Notes under the pieces: generated by a model
The model's database searches: none
What the model saw: only the letters and a program-made list of their open reading frames with translations
What the model was told of the DNA's origin: nothing
Part shown: positions 35,191 to 42,671 of the stretch, piece by piece
Layout: each line of letters starts with the position of its first letter
Numbering within the stretch: the stretch's first letter is position 1
Source of the DNA: JBLHZY01 sp050633265
GTDB taxonomy: Bacteria; Pseudomonadota; Alphaproteobacteria; Rhodobacterales; Rhodobacteraceae
Direction: 5' to 3'
Length of the DNA stretch: 64,000 nucleotides
Assembly: GCA_050633265.1 (NCBI GenBank)
Contig: JBOEGE010000004.1
Coordinates: 372,001-436,000, forward strand
Made by a program: the position numbers and the translations under genes

Positions 35191-35642
35191 GGGGCCTCTG
35201 TGCTCGCCAATTGAACGCCGGTAACACCTGCGATAGTCAGCGCTTCGAGCACAGTGGCGAGGTCTTGGACCTGTGCGCCGGGTTTGGCGATCAACAGGAT
35301 TTGCGCGGTGTTGTTGGCTTTGAGGGCTTTGGCCAGATCGGGCAGCATTTCGAATTCAAAGCTTTGGCCGCCGGCTGTAATTTGGCCATTGGCGATTTGC
35401 CAGATGGCGGCATCTGCGGCGATGGCTGCGGGCTCTTCGCCGCTTGCGCCGCCGCTTGAAGCGCCAGGTTCGCCCGTTGCACCAGAGCGGATTGTTAGCA
35501 GGGAATAGGGGGTCAGGCTTGAGGAGAGCATGAAGAAGATCAGCAGTTGAAACATCGCATCCGCAAGCGGTGTCAGCGCAAAGCTATAGCGCCGCTTGGT
35601 TTGCGGCAGGCCTAGGCTGAAATCGTTTTGGGTGATGCTCAT
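35187..35642 (-). CDS. ExbD/TolR-family protein with intact membrane Asp
   Basis: A 151-residue biopolymer transport protein. The membrane helix contains TPLADAMFQLLIFFML, with Asp28 at the site that conducts protons in ExbD and TolR. A Gly/Ser/Ala-rich linker precedes a periplasmic domain of about 80 residues. It would assemble with the ExbB-like protein encoded 21 bases upstream into a proton-driven stator. The stop overlaps the start of the second, Asn-containing exbD copy. The substrate system is inferred from the T6SS setting, since no TonB-dependent receptor or tol-pal gene is nearby. Confidence 0.9.
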   Translation of the reverse strand: MSITQNDFSLGLPQTKRRYSFALTPLADAMFQLLIFFMLSSSLTPYSLLTIRSGATGEPGASSGGASGEEPAAIAADAAIWQIANGQITAGGQSFEFEMLPDLAKALKANNTAQILLIAKPGAQVQDLATVLEALTIAGVTGVQLASTEAP

Positions 35643-35663
35643 ACGGGCGATCCTTAGGCGCGC

Positions 35664-36308
35664 TTAGCTGCGCCCTGCTGAGGGATCAACACGCCCGTGA
35701 ATGGCTGTCGAGACACATGTTTCGATGCTTTGGCGCTCGGTCTCGATCCGGCTTTCGAGCCAGTTGGCGACCACATAAGTGACCAGCGCGATTGCAAGGC
35801 CAAGGGCTGTCGTTGTAAGTGCGGTATAGATGCCGCCAGCCAGCAGGGCCGGATCCATAGCGCCCTCGGCAGAGGCAAGGGTGCTAAAGGCGTTGATCAT
35901 CCCGATCACTGTTCCGAGCAGGCCAAGCATGGGTGCGGCTTGCACGACGGTCTCAAGGATACGCATGCGCAATTGCATCACGCCCATTTCCACAAGCGCC
36001 GTTTGGCGGCCAAGTTCGGTTGCATAGGCTTTGTCATCGGGGCGGGCTTGCAGGCCAGAAAAGACAGCTTGCAGCACCCTTTCAAGCACAGTGTCGCGCT
36101 CAGATGCGGCGCGCATGGCTTCGGCGGGGCGCCCGCTGAGCCAATCATCAAGGATCGCTTCGGCATCCTCGCTTTGCCCCACACCCAGATGCGAGAATTG
36201 GAAAAATTTGTAAAATGTCACCGTCAATGCGAGCACAGAGAGGATCGCAAGGGCGCCGTAAACCGCAAGGGTTGCCGGATCGAATGAGGAAAGATCAAGG
36301 GCGGTCAT
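35664..36308 (-). CDS. ExbB/TolQ/MotA-family proton channel protein
   Basis: A 214-residue ExbB/TolQ-type inner-membrane protein with the expected three membrane helices: about residues 15-35 (YGALAILSVLALTVTFY), the segment APMLGLLGTVIGMINAF, and TALTTTALGLAIALVTYVVANWLESR. ExbB pentamers enclose an ExbD dimer and convert proton flow into motion. I start at the ATG at 36308, which has GGAG upstream; an in-frame start at 36326 lacks this. It leads the operon with two exbD genes and the TonB-like gene, inside the T6SS locus. Confidence 0.92.
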   Translation of the reverse strand: MTALDLSSFDPATLAVYGALAILSVLALTVTFYKFFQFSHLGVGQSEDAEAILDDWLSGRPAEAMRAASERDTVLERVLQAVFSGLQARPDDKAYATELGRQTALVEMGVMQLRMRILETVVQAAPMLGLLGTVIGMINAFSTLASAEGAMDPALLAGGIYTALTTTALGLAIALVTYVVANWLESRIETERQSIETCVSTAIHGRVDPSAGRS

Positions 36309-36383
36309 AGGGCAAGCTCCACGCAAATTGGCAGATTGGTCTTGGATAAAAGGCGCGCGGGATTGGAGCGCGCCTAGGCGCTT

Positions 36384-36833
36384 TTAGAGGCCAAATTGGA
36401 TGGCCGCGCGGGAATTGATTTCAAGGCCGGAGAGGCAGAAATCGGCCTCGCCAGAGCCATCGGCAAGGGTGCAGGCGACCACGGTATTCACAACGATACG
36501 GGAATAGTCTTCGCAGGTTGGCCCGGGAAGCTCAAAGCGCAGAATGCTGGTTTTGCCAGCCGCCATTGCGCCAACCTCAAGCGCAAAAATCCGCGAGACA
36601 ATGCCTTCTGCATCAAAGGTGGCAACCTCATATGCGATGTCCGAAAACGCCTTTTCCGAGCGGTTCGTCGCGACATATGTTAGCGAGCAGCCGGGTGTTG
36701 CGGTTGTTTCGGACCGGTTGAGCTCGAGCAGAAGCGATGGCGCATCTTGAGCCTGGGCCATCAAAGGCAGGCAAAGCGCAGATGCCGCTGTAAAGAGCCG
36801 CAAAATAGCGGAAGTCGATTGAATAAAAGGCAT
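36384..36833 (-). CDS. Secreted protein of unknown function in the T6SS locus
   Basis: A 149-residue protein with a Sec signal peptide (residues 1-24, AILRLFTAASALCLPLMAQAQ) and a beta-rich mature domain with four Cys (PGCSL, PTCED, VACTL, DFCLS), suggesting two disulfides in the periplasm. No lipobox was seen, so it is not an obvious TssJ lipoprotein. I recognise no family. The ATG at 36833 follows GGGGGAA; a longer start at 36866 is less likely. It is on the same strand as the exbB operon, 75 bases upstream of exbB, and may be transcribed with it. Confidence 0.75.
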   Translation of the reverse strand: MPFIQSTSAILRLFTAASALCLPLMAQAQDAPSLLLELNRSETTATPGCSLTYVATNRSEKAFSDIAYEVATFDAEGIVSRIFALEVGAMAAGKTSILRFELPGPTCEDYSRIVVNTVVACTLADGSGEADFCLSGLEINSRAAIQFGL

Positions 36834-36936
36834 ATTTCCCCCAACGCACCAGTAACGATAATACAAGCCGCCTTAGCGAGCTTCCCTTACGTTCTGCCAG
36901 ATTGAGGGGGGGATTGCCAACCCTGCTATCGCATTT

Positions 36937-37539
36937 TCAGCGATAAACTCCAATTGCCCAGGTTGGGCGGATTTGGCGGCGCGTGGCTTGGGGCGCTGCA
37001 TTGCCGGTGCGGATGCGCTGCTGGCGCGGGGCAAGGCCAAAGAGCGGGCGCGGCGCAGGCGCAACATTGGTTGGCTCGCGATACATTGTGATGGGCTCAC
37101 CGCCAACGCCGGGTTCTTGCGGCACAACGGCAACGGGCTCTGAATTGCCACGGTCATAATCAAAATCGTCGTTGGTTTGGGCAATTGGCGCATCCGTTGC
37201 CACGACCGACATTTCCGGCGCGATCTGTGCGACCAATTTTGGCGCGGCCTGTGTTTTGGGCATCTCGCTTGGCGCGGCGATTGCGATATTGAGCTCAGAA
37301 GGACGCGCTGAAAGGGCGGCGGGCGGCGTATTCTGTACGCGCGCAACGGGGGCCTGCTCAAGAGCGGCTTCGGGCGTTGCGGCTTGGGAAAGGGATTGGG
37401 TTGGGGATACAGTTGCCGCGCGATGCACAGGCCCAAACTCAGGCGCTTTGGCTGATGCGGAATGGATCTGAGCAAAGCTCAAAACGCCCACAATAGAGAG
37501 CGCTCCAAATCCTGCCATAAGTGCAATAGGGTTCGCCAT
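36937..37539 (-). CDS. Membrane-anchored Pro/Ala-rich protein of unknown function
   Basis: A 200-residue protein with a hydrophobic N-terminus (NPIALMAGFGALSIVGVLSF) that is either a membrane anchor or a signal peptide. The rest is long, apparently disordered and rich in Pro, Ala and Gln, with an Arg-rich C-terminus (LAPRQQRIRTGN). It could be a periplasm-spanning or wall-associated linker. The ATG at 37539 has AGGTG upstream; an in-frame ATG at 37581 would add 14 residues. It lies 103 bases upstream of the Cys-rich secreted protein on the same strand and is divergent from the DUF1036 gene. Confidence 0.65.
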   Translation of the reverse strand: MANPIALMAGFGALSIVGVLSFAQIHSASAKAPEFGPVHRAATVSPTQSLSQAATPEAALEQAPVARVQNTPPAALSARPSELNIAIAAPSEMPKTQAAPKLVAQIAPEMSVVATDAPIAQTNDDFDYDRGNSEPVAVVPQEPGVGGEPITMYREPTNVAPAPRPLFGLAPRQQRIRTGNAAPQATRRQIRPTWAIGVYR

Positions 37540-37594
37540 AATCTTTAACACCTGTTTCAATCGCTGCCCCCAAGCCCTCATATACGCTCAAACG

Positions 37595-37614
37595 GCCCAT
37601 TTTGCAAATTGGGC
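37595..37614. promoter_or_regulatory. 20-bp near-palindrome between divergent T6SS accessory genes
   Basis: GCCCATTTTG and CAAATTGGGC form an inverted repeat with a single internal mismatch. It lies between the start of the Pro/Ala-rich protein gene (-) and the DUF1036 gene (+), so one regulator could control both accessory blocks. Confidence 0.45.
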
Positions 37615-37670
37615 AGGCGGATTGCTGCTAGTTCTAGTGCATTGCTGCGCGCTTGTTGTAAGATAGAGAC

Positions 37671-38117
37671 ATGATGGTTTTGCGCAATCTTCCTTTTTCG
37701 TACCGTGTTTTTGCGCGGTTTACTCTGGCCGCTTTGGTGTTTGCTGGCTTTGGCGGCACTATGGCGCGGGCTGAATTTGCCGTTTGTAATCAAAGCTTTG
37801 ACGTTGTGAATGTTGCGGTGGGCCAGTTTGAAGAGGGCGAATTTGGCACGCAGGGCTGGTGGACTGTGGGCCCCAATCAATGCGCCAATGTGATCCGTGA
37901 TCCGCTTTATGCGCGCTATATTTATGTTTTTGCGCAGGATGTCTTTGGCAAGGCAATTTTGAACGGGACAACCCCGATGTGCATTGGCGTTGAGAAATTC
38001 TCGATCCGGGGCGAAACGGATTGTTTGTTGCGCGGTTATCTTGAGGCGGGATTTTTCGAGGTTGATACCCAGAAAACCGAACGTTGGACGCTGTTTCTTT
38101 CAGCACCGCAGAATTAG
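37671..38117 (+). CDS. Secreted DUF1036-family protein
   Basis: A 148-residue protein with an N-terminal signal peptide (residues about 12-34, VFARFTLAALVFAGFGGTMARA) and a DUF1036-type domain. Its typical features are CNQSFDVVNVAVG, then GWWTVGPNQCANVI and paired Cys (TPMCIG, TDCLLRG). The family is periplasmic and its function is unknown. It is the first gene of the plus-strand accessory block that continues with the caspase-like protein and the M23/transglycosylase fusion, so a role in the T6SS envelope is plausible but inferred. Confidence 0.85.
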   Translation: MMVLRNLPFSYRVFARFTLAALVFAGFGGTMARAEFAVCNQSFDVVNVAVGQFEEGEFGTQGWWTVGPNQCANVIRDPLYARYIYVFAQDVFGKAILNGTTPMCIGVEKFSIRGETDCLLRGYLEAGFFEVDTQKTERWTLFLSAPQN

Positions 38118-38213
38118 GGCCACAATCGGCGCCCGGGAAACTGGCGCAGAGGCGCAGATCGGGTTAAACTTCTTGAATTGGTGGGCGCGATTGGCGCGGT
38201 AAGAGGTATAAAT

Positions 38214-39752
38214 TTGCAAAAGACGATGCGCAAACTCTCTTTGATGATCCTTGGGGCGGGCCTTTGGGCCAGTGCTGCCTTTGTGCCCGACAGTGCTTTG
38301 GCGCAGGGGCGCTCGGCGCTTGTGATTGCCAATAGCGATTATCCGGGTGCGGCGGCGATTGCCCGTGCGCCCGCGGATGCGCAGGCGATTGGCACGGCGC
38401 TGCAAGGGCTGGGGTTTGATGTAACGGTTCTTGCGGATGTTTCTGGCCCGGGATTTCTGACAGCTTTGCGCGAAACGGGCGCAGCGGCGCGCGGTGGGGC
38501 GGCGCTTGTCTATTTTATTGGTCACGCGGGGGCAGAGGGCGCGCAGGCGATGCTTTTTCCTGCGGGTCAAACGGGCCCCGAGGGCGGTTGGTCATTGGAG
38601 GCGGTTTTAGAAGCGATTCGTGCGGGGGGTGCGTCTGAGAGCGTTGTTTTGCTCGATACATGCCACGGGCCTGCGAGCGCTGCGATTGAGGGCGGCGGGC
38701 AATTGCCCGAGCCATCCGAAGCGCTTGAGTCTGTTTTTTATGGCGCGCCAACCGCGCCAAATCAACCCTGCCCCGAAGCCATGATCGCCGGTGCGAGCAT
38801 GGCGGATCAGCTGCTTGATGGGATGGCCGATCCCAATCTTGGCCTGTTTGATTTGTTTGCGGGATATGGCGATAGCCCGGCGGCGCTTTGGGCGGCCTCA
38901 ACCCTTGCGCAGCCTTTTTATCTGGTGCCGGAAAACGGCGTTCCCGAGGGGCTGACGGAGGCGGATTACGCCATGCTCAGCCGCCTGTCGCCGCAAGATC
39001 GCGAGCGGATGCTGGCGCTTTGGGCTGGGGCTGGAATTGGCAATACGCGCGCCCAAGCTGGGGCCGCGCTTGGCACGGTTCAAAACGACACGCTGGTGCT
39101 TAGCGCGCCAATCCGGACTGTAAATACCCGCGAAGTGATCCGCCCAACAGCGACCCGCATTGAGGATGTTCGGGTCGTTGCGCAAGAGGTTCTGACTTTA
39201 ACCGCCGCGGCACCCCGGCGTGAGTTTCAGCCGCCCGCAGAGGGGCTGCCGCAGCCCTCGATCTTTATCGGAGCGATTGCGCCGCCCCCTGGTGTGACAT
39301 TTGCCTATGATGATCTGGCCGCGCGCCAAGCCCTCAAAGCCGAGGATGCCGAGAAGTTTGCAGCCCTTGTTGCGGCCGGTGCGCTTGATCCGCCGGCTGA
39401 TCAGATGGCGCGCGCGATCCAGACCGAACTTGCGCGGATGAAATGCTATACCACGCGGATTGATGGCGCTTGGGGCCGTGGCTCGCGGGCCGCAGCGACG
39501 CGCTATTTCCTGCAATTGGGCACGAGCCCAGATACGCTTGAGGCCGAGCCGGTGCTTTATCGTCAGATCCTCCTTGGCGGCGATGTGACATGCCCGGCCC
39601 CTGCGCCTGTGGCCGCCCGCGCCCCTGCGCGCAGCACAACAACAACCGCCCCGCGCCGCACAACAACGCCGCGTGCCGCTGCGCCCGCGCCGGCTGCTGC
39701 GCCTGCGCGCCGTATCAACCGCGGCGTGACCGGCACCGGCACCCTGCGCTAG
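38214..39752 (+). CDS. Secreted caspase-like (C14) protein
   Basis: A 512-residue protein with a signal peptide (MRKLSLMILGAGLWASAAFV...ALAQ) and a caspase-fold domain starting RSALVIANSDYPG. The dyad is intact: His104 in VYFIGHAG and Cys150 in LLDTCHG. The C-terminal third holds a segment like a small peptidoglycan-binding domain (KCYTTRIDGAWGRGSRAAATRYFLQ), and the tail is Ala/Pro/Thr/Arg-rich. It should act in the periplasm; the substrate is unknown. I take TTG at 38214, after AAGAGG, but ATG at 38226 is also possible. It lies between a DUF1036 gene and a wall hydrolase gene within the T6SS locus. Confidence 0.85.
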   Translation: MQKTMRKLSLMILGAGLWASAAFVPDSALAQGRSALVIANSDYPGAAAIARAPADAQAIGTALQGLGFDVTVLADVSGPGFLTALRETGAAARGGAALVYFIGHAGAEGAQAMLFPAGQTGPEGGWSLEAVLEAIRAGGASESVVLLDTCHGPASAAIEGGGQLPEPSEALESVFYGAPTAPNQPCPEAMIAGASMADQLLDGMADPNLGLFDLFAGYGDSPAALWAASTLAQPFYLVPENGVPEGLTEADYAMLSRLSPQDRERMLALWAGAGIGNTRAQAGAALGTVQNDTLVLSAPIRTVNTREVIRPTATRIEDVRVVAQEVLTLTAAAPRREFQPPAEGLPQPSIFIGAIAPPPGVTFAYDDLAARQALKAEDAEKFAALVAAGALDPPADQMARAIQTELARMKCYTTRIDGAWGRGSRAAATRYFLQLGTSPDTLEAEPVLYRQILLGGDVTCPAPAPVAARAPARSTTTTAPRRTTTPRAAAPAPAAAPARRINRGVTGTGTLR

Positions 39753-39771
39753 GCCGGGGCGCATTTCGCAT

Positions 39772-42144
39772 ATGCAAATTGATCCGCAATTTCAGCAAGC
39801 GCGCGCCTCTTCCAAGCGGCGGCGTGCGCGCAGGCGCAATGAGCGGATTGTGCTTTGGGGCGGGGGGGCGATTGGTGGGATTGCCCTGCTTGCTTTGCTC
39901 ATTTGGATTGGCGGGCTGATCTTTGGCGGCGGGGATCGTCTTGCAGCGCTTGAGGCGGAGGATGGCGAAGAGCTGATCCAGCTTGAAGAGGATGAGGGCG
40001 CGGTTGAAGCGATCACTGCCACGCCCTTTGTTGATATTGCCGGCGATCCGATGATCCTGCGCTTTGATGGCGGCGGCTCTGCCAAACGCGCGCTGCCCGG
40101 CCCGACGACCCTTGATCCAACCCGCGTTGGGGCGCCCAATGCAGAACGGCTGATACTGGTGCGTGATGAGTTGATGGTGCGCGAAAAGCGGCTGATCACT
40201 GCGCTGCCTTCCAGCCGCGAGGATTTCGCTTTCTTTCAGGCGCAGCGATCGGCCTCCATTGATGCGCCTATTGCCTTTGCTACGCCCGGCGGCGGCGAAA
40301 GCGAGATCGCCAGCGAAAAGATTGATGACGCCACTTTAGGGGAATCTTCTGACAGTTGGGGCGAAAGCCTGGGCAAGGATGGGGCGCAAAGCGATCGTTT
40401 CACGCGCACCAAGATTGAGAACACCACAAGCGTTACGTTTCTGCGCGCGGAGGCAAAGCGAGAGAAGATTTATGAGGATGTGATTATCCTGCTGGAGGCG
40501 CCGCGCAAACTTGAATCGATATTGGCAGAGAACCGGTTTTCCGATGCGCAGGCCAAGGCTGATACCGAGCGGGCCGTGGCGCTTTTGCCGGCCCTTGGCG
40601 CGCTGGAAAAGGGCGCGATCTTGGCGCTTCGGTTGCGCCCGAAAACTGTCAATGATGATGGGCCACAGATTTTACAGATTGCGCTTTACGGGGCGGATCA
40701 GGGCTATCTAGGATCGCTTGCGCGGCTTGGTGATGGGCGCTTTGCACAAGCGGCGGACCCTTGGATTGATACAAACCTGCGCCGCCTTGCCGCCCATACG
40801 GATGACAGTATCCCAACCGCGGGGCAGAAATTCCGCCTGCTCGATGCTTTTTATTCAGCGGCCATTCGCAATGGGGTTTCCACCGGGGTTGTTGGCGAAA
40901 GCATTGTGATGTTGAGCCAAGCTTTCGACCTAGAGATTTTTGCCAGCCCGGGCGATAAAATGCAGCTGCTTTATGCGCCAACGCCGGGGCCATTTGGCAA
41001 GGGCGCGGGGCAGGTGCTTTATGCGGCGATCAAAGGGCCATCGGGCGAAAAGGAATGTTATGTGGCACAGCGCCCGGGCATGGAGGGCGGTTTTGAATGC
41101 TATTCTGCGGGGATCGGCGCGCGTATGGGGCGGCTGGGCGGCGGGATGACAACGCCCGTTCAAGGCGGGACGCTTTCCTCGCCCTTTGGCCCGCGCCATC
41201 ACCCGATTTTGAAACAGGTGAAATTGCATGCGGGTGTGGATTGGGCCGCGCCCACGGGCACACCGGTTTATGCAGCATTTGATGGGCGCGTTGCCCATGC
41301 CGGAGATGGCAAAGGGTATGGGAATTTGGTGATTATTGATCACTCCGGCGGGCGGCAAACCCGCTATGCACATCTCAATAAGTTTGCCCCCTTGGGCAAG
41401 ACAGGGGCGCAGGTGCGCGCGGGTGATCTGGTTGGATATGTCGGAACGACGGGGCGCTCAACCGGGCCGCATTTGCATTTTGAGATGCGTCTTGGCGGGC
41501 GCCCAGTTGATCCTTTCGGGCCCGAGGCCATTGCAGCGGCGAGCGGCGCACCTGCGGCCATTATCGCCAGTGGTAGCGGATCAGGCGCGGCGGCGGCACT
41601 TACAGATCGGATTATCCGGGTTGAGAGTGGGGGCAATGCCACAGCCAAGAACCCGCTTTCCAGCGCCACAGGCCTTGGGCAATTTATCTCAAGCACATGG
41701 TTGCGGATGATGAAAACCTATCGCCCGGATCTTTATTCAACCATGTCCAAAGCGGATCTTTTGGCGCTGCGCAATGATCCAACGCTTTCGCGCGAAATGG
41801 TGATGAACTTGGCCCGCGAAAACGAGAATTACCTGCGCGCGCGCGGCCATCAGATCAGTGCGGGGCGGCTTTATCTGGCGCATTTCTTGGGGCCGGAAGG
41901 GGCGAATATTGTGCTTGGGGCGCCTGAGGAGGCGTTGATTTTGAACGTGATGGGGGCGAGTGTCGTGAAGGCCAATCCGTTTTTGGCGAAATATTCGGTT
42001 GCGGATTTAAAGCGTTGGGCGGATCGCAAAATGGGCCAGAAAGGGCCGGCGCTTCCAACCCAAGTTGCCGCGCCAAAGCCCCTGCCACCCGAAGTGCTGG
42101 CCTATAAGAAAATCATTGATGAAATTTTGGAAGAAGAGGTTTGA
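39772..42144 (+). CDS. Membrane-anchored M23 endopeptidase / lytic transglycosylase fusion
   Basis: A 790-residue bifunctional peptidoglycan hydrolase. A basic N-terminus and one membrane helix (about 27-50) anchor it with the bulk in the periplasm. A LytM/M23 domain (about 465-580) has HAGVD (His486) and HLHFE (His567) metal ligands. A lytic transglycosylase domain follows (about 605-740), with catalytic Glu618 in RVESGG and ATGLGQF. It could therefore cut both peptide cross-links and glycan strands, opening the wall for the T6SS machine much as TagX-type endopeptidases do. It starts 19 bases after the caspase-like gene, without a clear ribosome binding site, suggesting coupled translation. 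Confidence 0.92.
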   Translation: MQIDPQFQQARASSKRRRARRRNERIVLWGGGAIGGIALLALLIWIGGLIFGGGDRLAALEAEDGEELIQLEEDEGAVEAITATPFVDIAGDPMILRFDGGGSAKRALPGPTTLDPTRVGAPNAERLILVRDELMVREKRLITALPSSREDFAFFQAQRSASIDAPIAFATPGGGESEIASEKIDDATLGESSDSWGESLGKDGAQSDRFTRTKIENTTSVTFLRAEAKREKIYEDVIILLEAPRKLESILAENRFSDAQAKADTERAVALLPALGALEKGAILALRLRPKTVNDDGPQILQIALYGADQGYLGSLARLGDGRFAQAADPWIDTNLRRLAAHTDDSIPTAGQKFRLLDAFYSAAIRNGVSTGVVGESIVMLSQAFDLEIFASPGDKMQLLYAPTPGPFGKGAGQVLYAAIKGPSGEKECYVAQRPGMEGGFECYSAGIGARMGRLGGGMTTPVQGGTLSSPFGPRHHPILKQVKLHAGVDWAAPTGTPVYAAFDGRVAHAGDGKGYGNLVIIDHSGGRQTRYAHLNKFAPLGKTGAQVRAGDLVGYVGTTGRSTGPHLHFEMRLGGRPVDPFGPEAIAAASGAPAAIIASGSGSGAAAALTDRIIRVESGGNATAKNPLSSATGLGQFISSTWLRMMKTYRPDLYSTMSKADLLALRNDPTLSREMVMNLARENENYLRARGHQISAGRLYLAHFLGPEGANIVLGAPEEALILNVMGASVVKANPFLAKYSVADLKRWADRKMGQKGPALPTQVAAPKPLPPEVLAYKKIIDEILEEEV

Positions 42145-42171
42145 TCGGGGCCGCGATTGGCGTCCCCGATC
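42143..42171. terminator. Hairpin between convergent genes
   Basis: GATCGGGG pairs perfectly with CCCCGATC around a 13-base loop in the gap between the hydrolase gene (+) and the EF-hand protein gene (-). It lacks a strong T run, so termination may be partial. Confidence 0.5.
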
Positions 42172-42180
42172 TGATCTGCT

Positions 42181-42642
42181 TTAGGTGCCTGTGGCGCTAT
42201 CAAAGGCTTCGCGCACGGCCTTTTCAAACCCTTTGCGCACCACCAATTGTTTGACCATGCCAGAGGTGACGATCTTGGCGATGCCTTTGCCTGTCATCTT
42301 TACGCCGCGCCCGAAATAGGCAGCGTAAATACCATCGGCAATCAGCCCCTTGGCGAAGTTGAGATACATGTTGGCGGCCATTTTGGAAAAGCTGGGGTCG
42401 CGCATGATCACATCCATATCAACGCGCGCCTGCATGGCCACTTCAACAACTGCAGAGCCATCCAGCGAAATGGGGGAGATCTTGGAAATGATCTTTTCAC
42501 CCAAGGAGACTTTGCCATCCTTATTGCCATCGGCATCATCATAAAATGCAATTACGGCCACCGCATCATTGCCGATAAATCCAATCGCACCGATCGGCTC
42601 GGGTTTAAATTTCTTGATGCTGATCCACTCGATTTCACTCAT
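42181..42642 (-). CDS. Small T6SS-associated protein with a canonical EF-hand loop
   Basis: A 153-residue soluble protein of unknown family, without a signal peptide. Residues 38-49 (DGNKDGKVSLGE) match the 12-residue calcium loop exactly in its key positions: Asp1, Asn3, Asp5, Gly6, hydrophobic 8, Ser9 and Glu12. The preceding segment looks like a beta strand rather than a helix, so it may be an EF-hand-like loop rather than a full EF-hand. The C-terminal half is helical and basic. The ATG follows AGGGAGAT, 29 bases after clpV, so it is the last gene of the large minus-strand T6SS operon. Confidence 0.8.
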   Translation of the reverse strand: MSEIEWISIKKFKPEPIGAIGFIGNDAVAVIAFYDDADGNKDGKVSLGEKIISKISPISLDGSAVVEVAMQARVDMDVIMRDPSFSKMAANMYLNFAKGLIADGIYAAYFGRGVKMTGKGIAKIVTSGMVKQLVVRKGFEKAVREAFDSATGT

Positions 42643-42671
42643 TTACATATCTCCCTTTTAGAGCGCCGCAC

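Noticed and set aside
36384..36833. Secreted protein considered as a TssJ lipoprotein
   Set aside because: TssJ needs a lipobox Cys at the signal peptide end; here the cleavage region is LMAQAQ with no Cys at the right place.
36873..37475. Alternative minus-strand frame overlapping the Pro/Ala-rich protein
   Set aside because: It lacks a signal or membrane segment and is Arg/Pro/Ser-rich, while the overlapping frame has a clean hydrophobic N-terminus and ribosome binding site.
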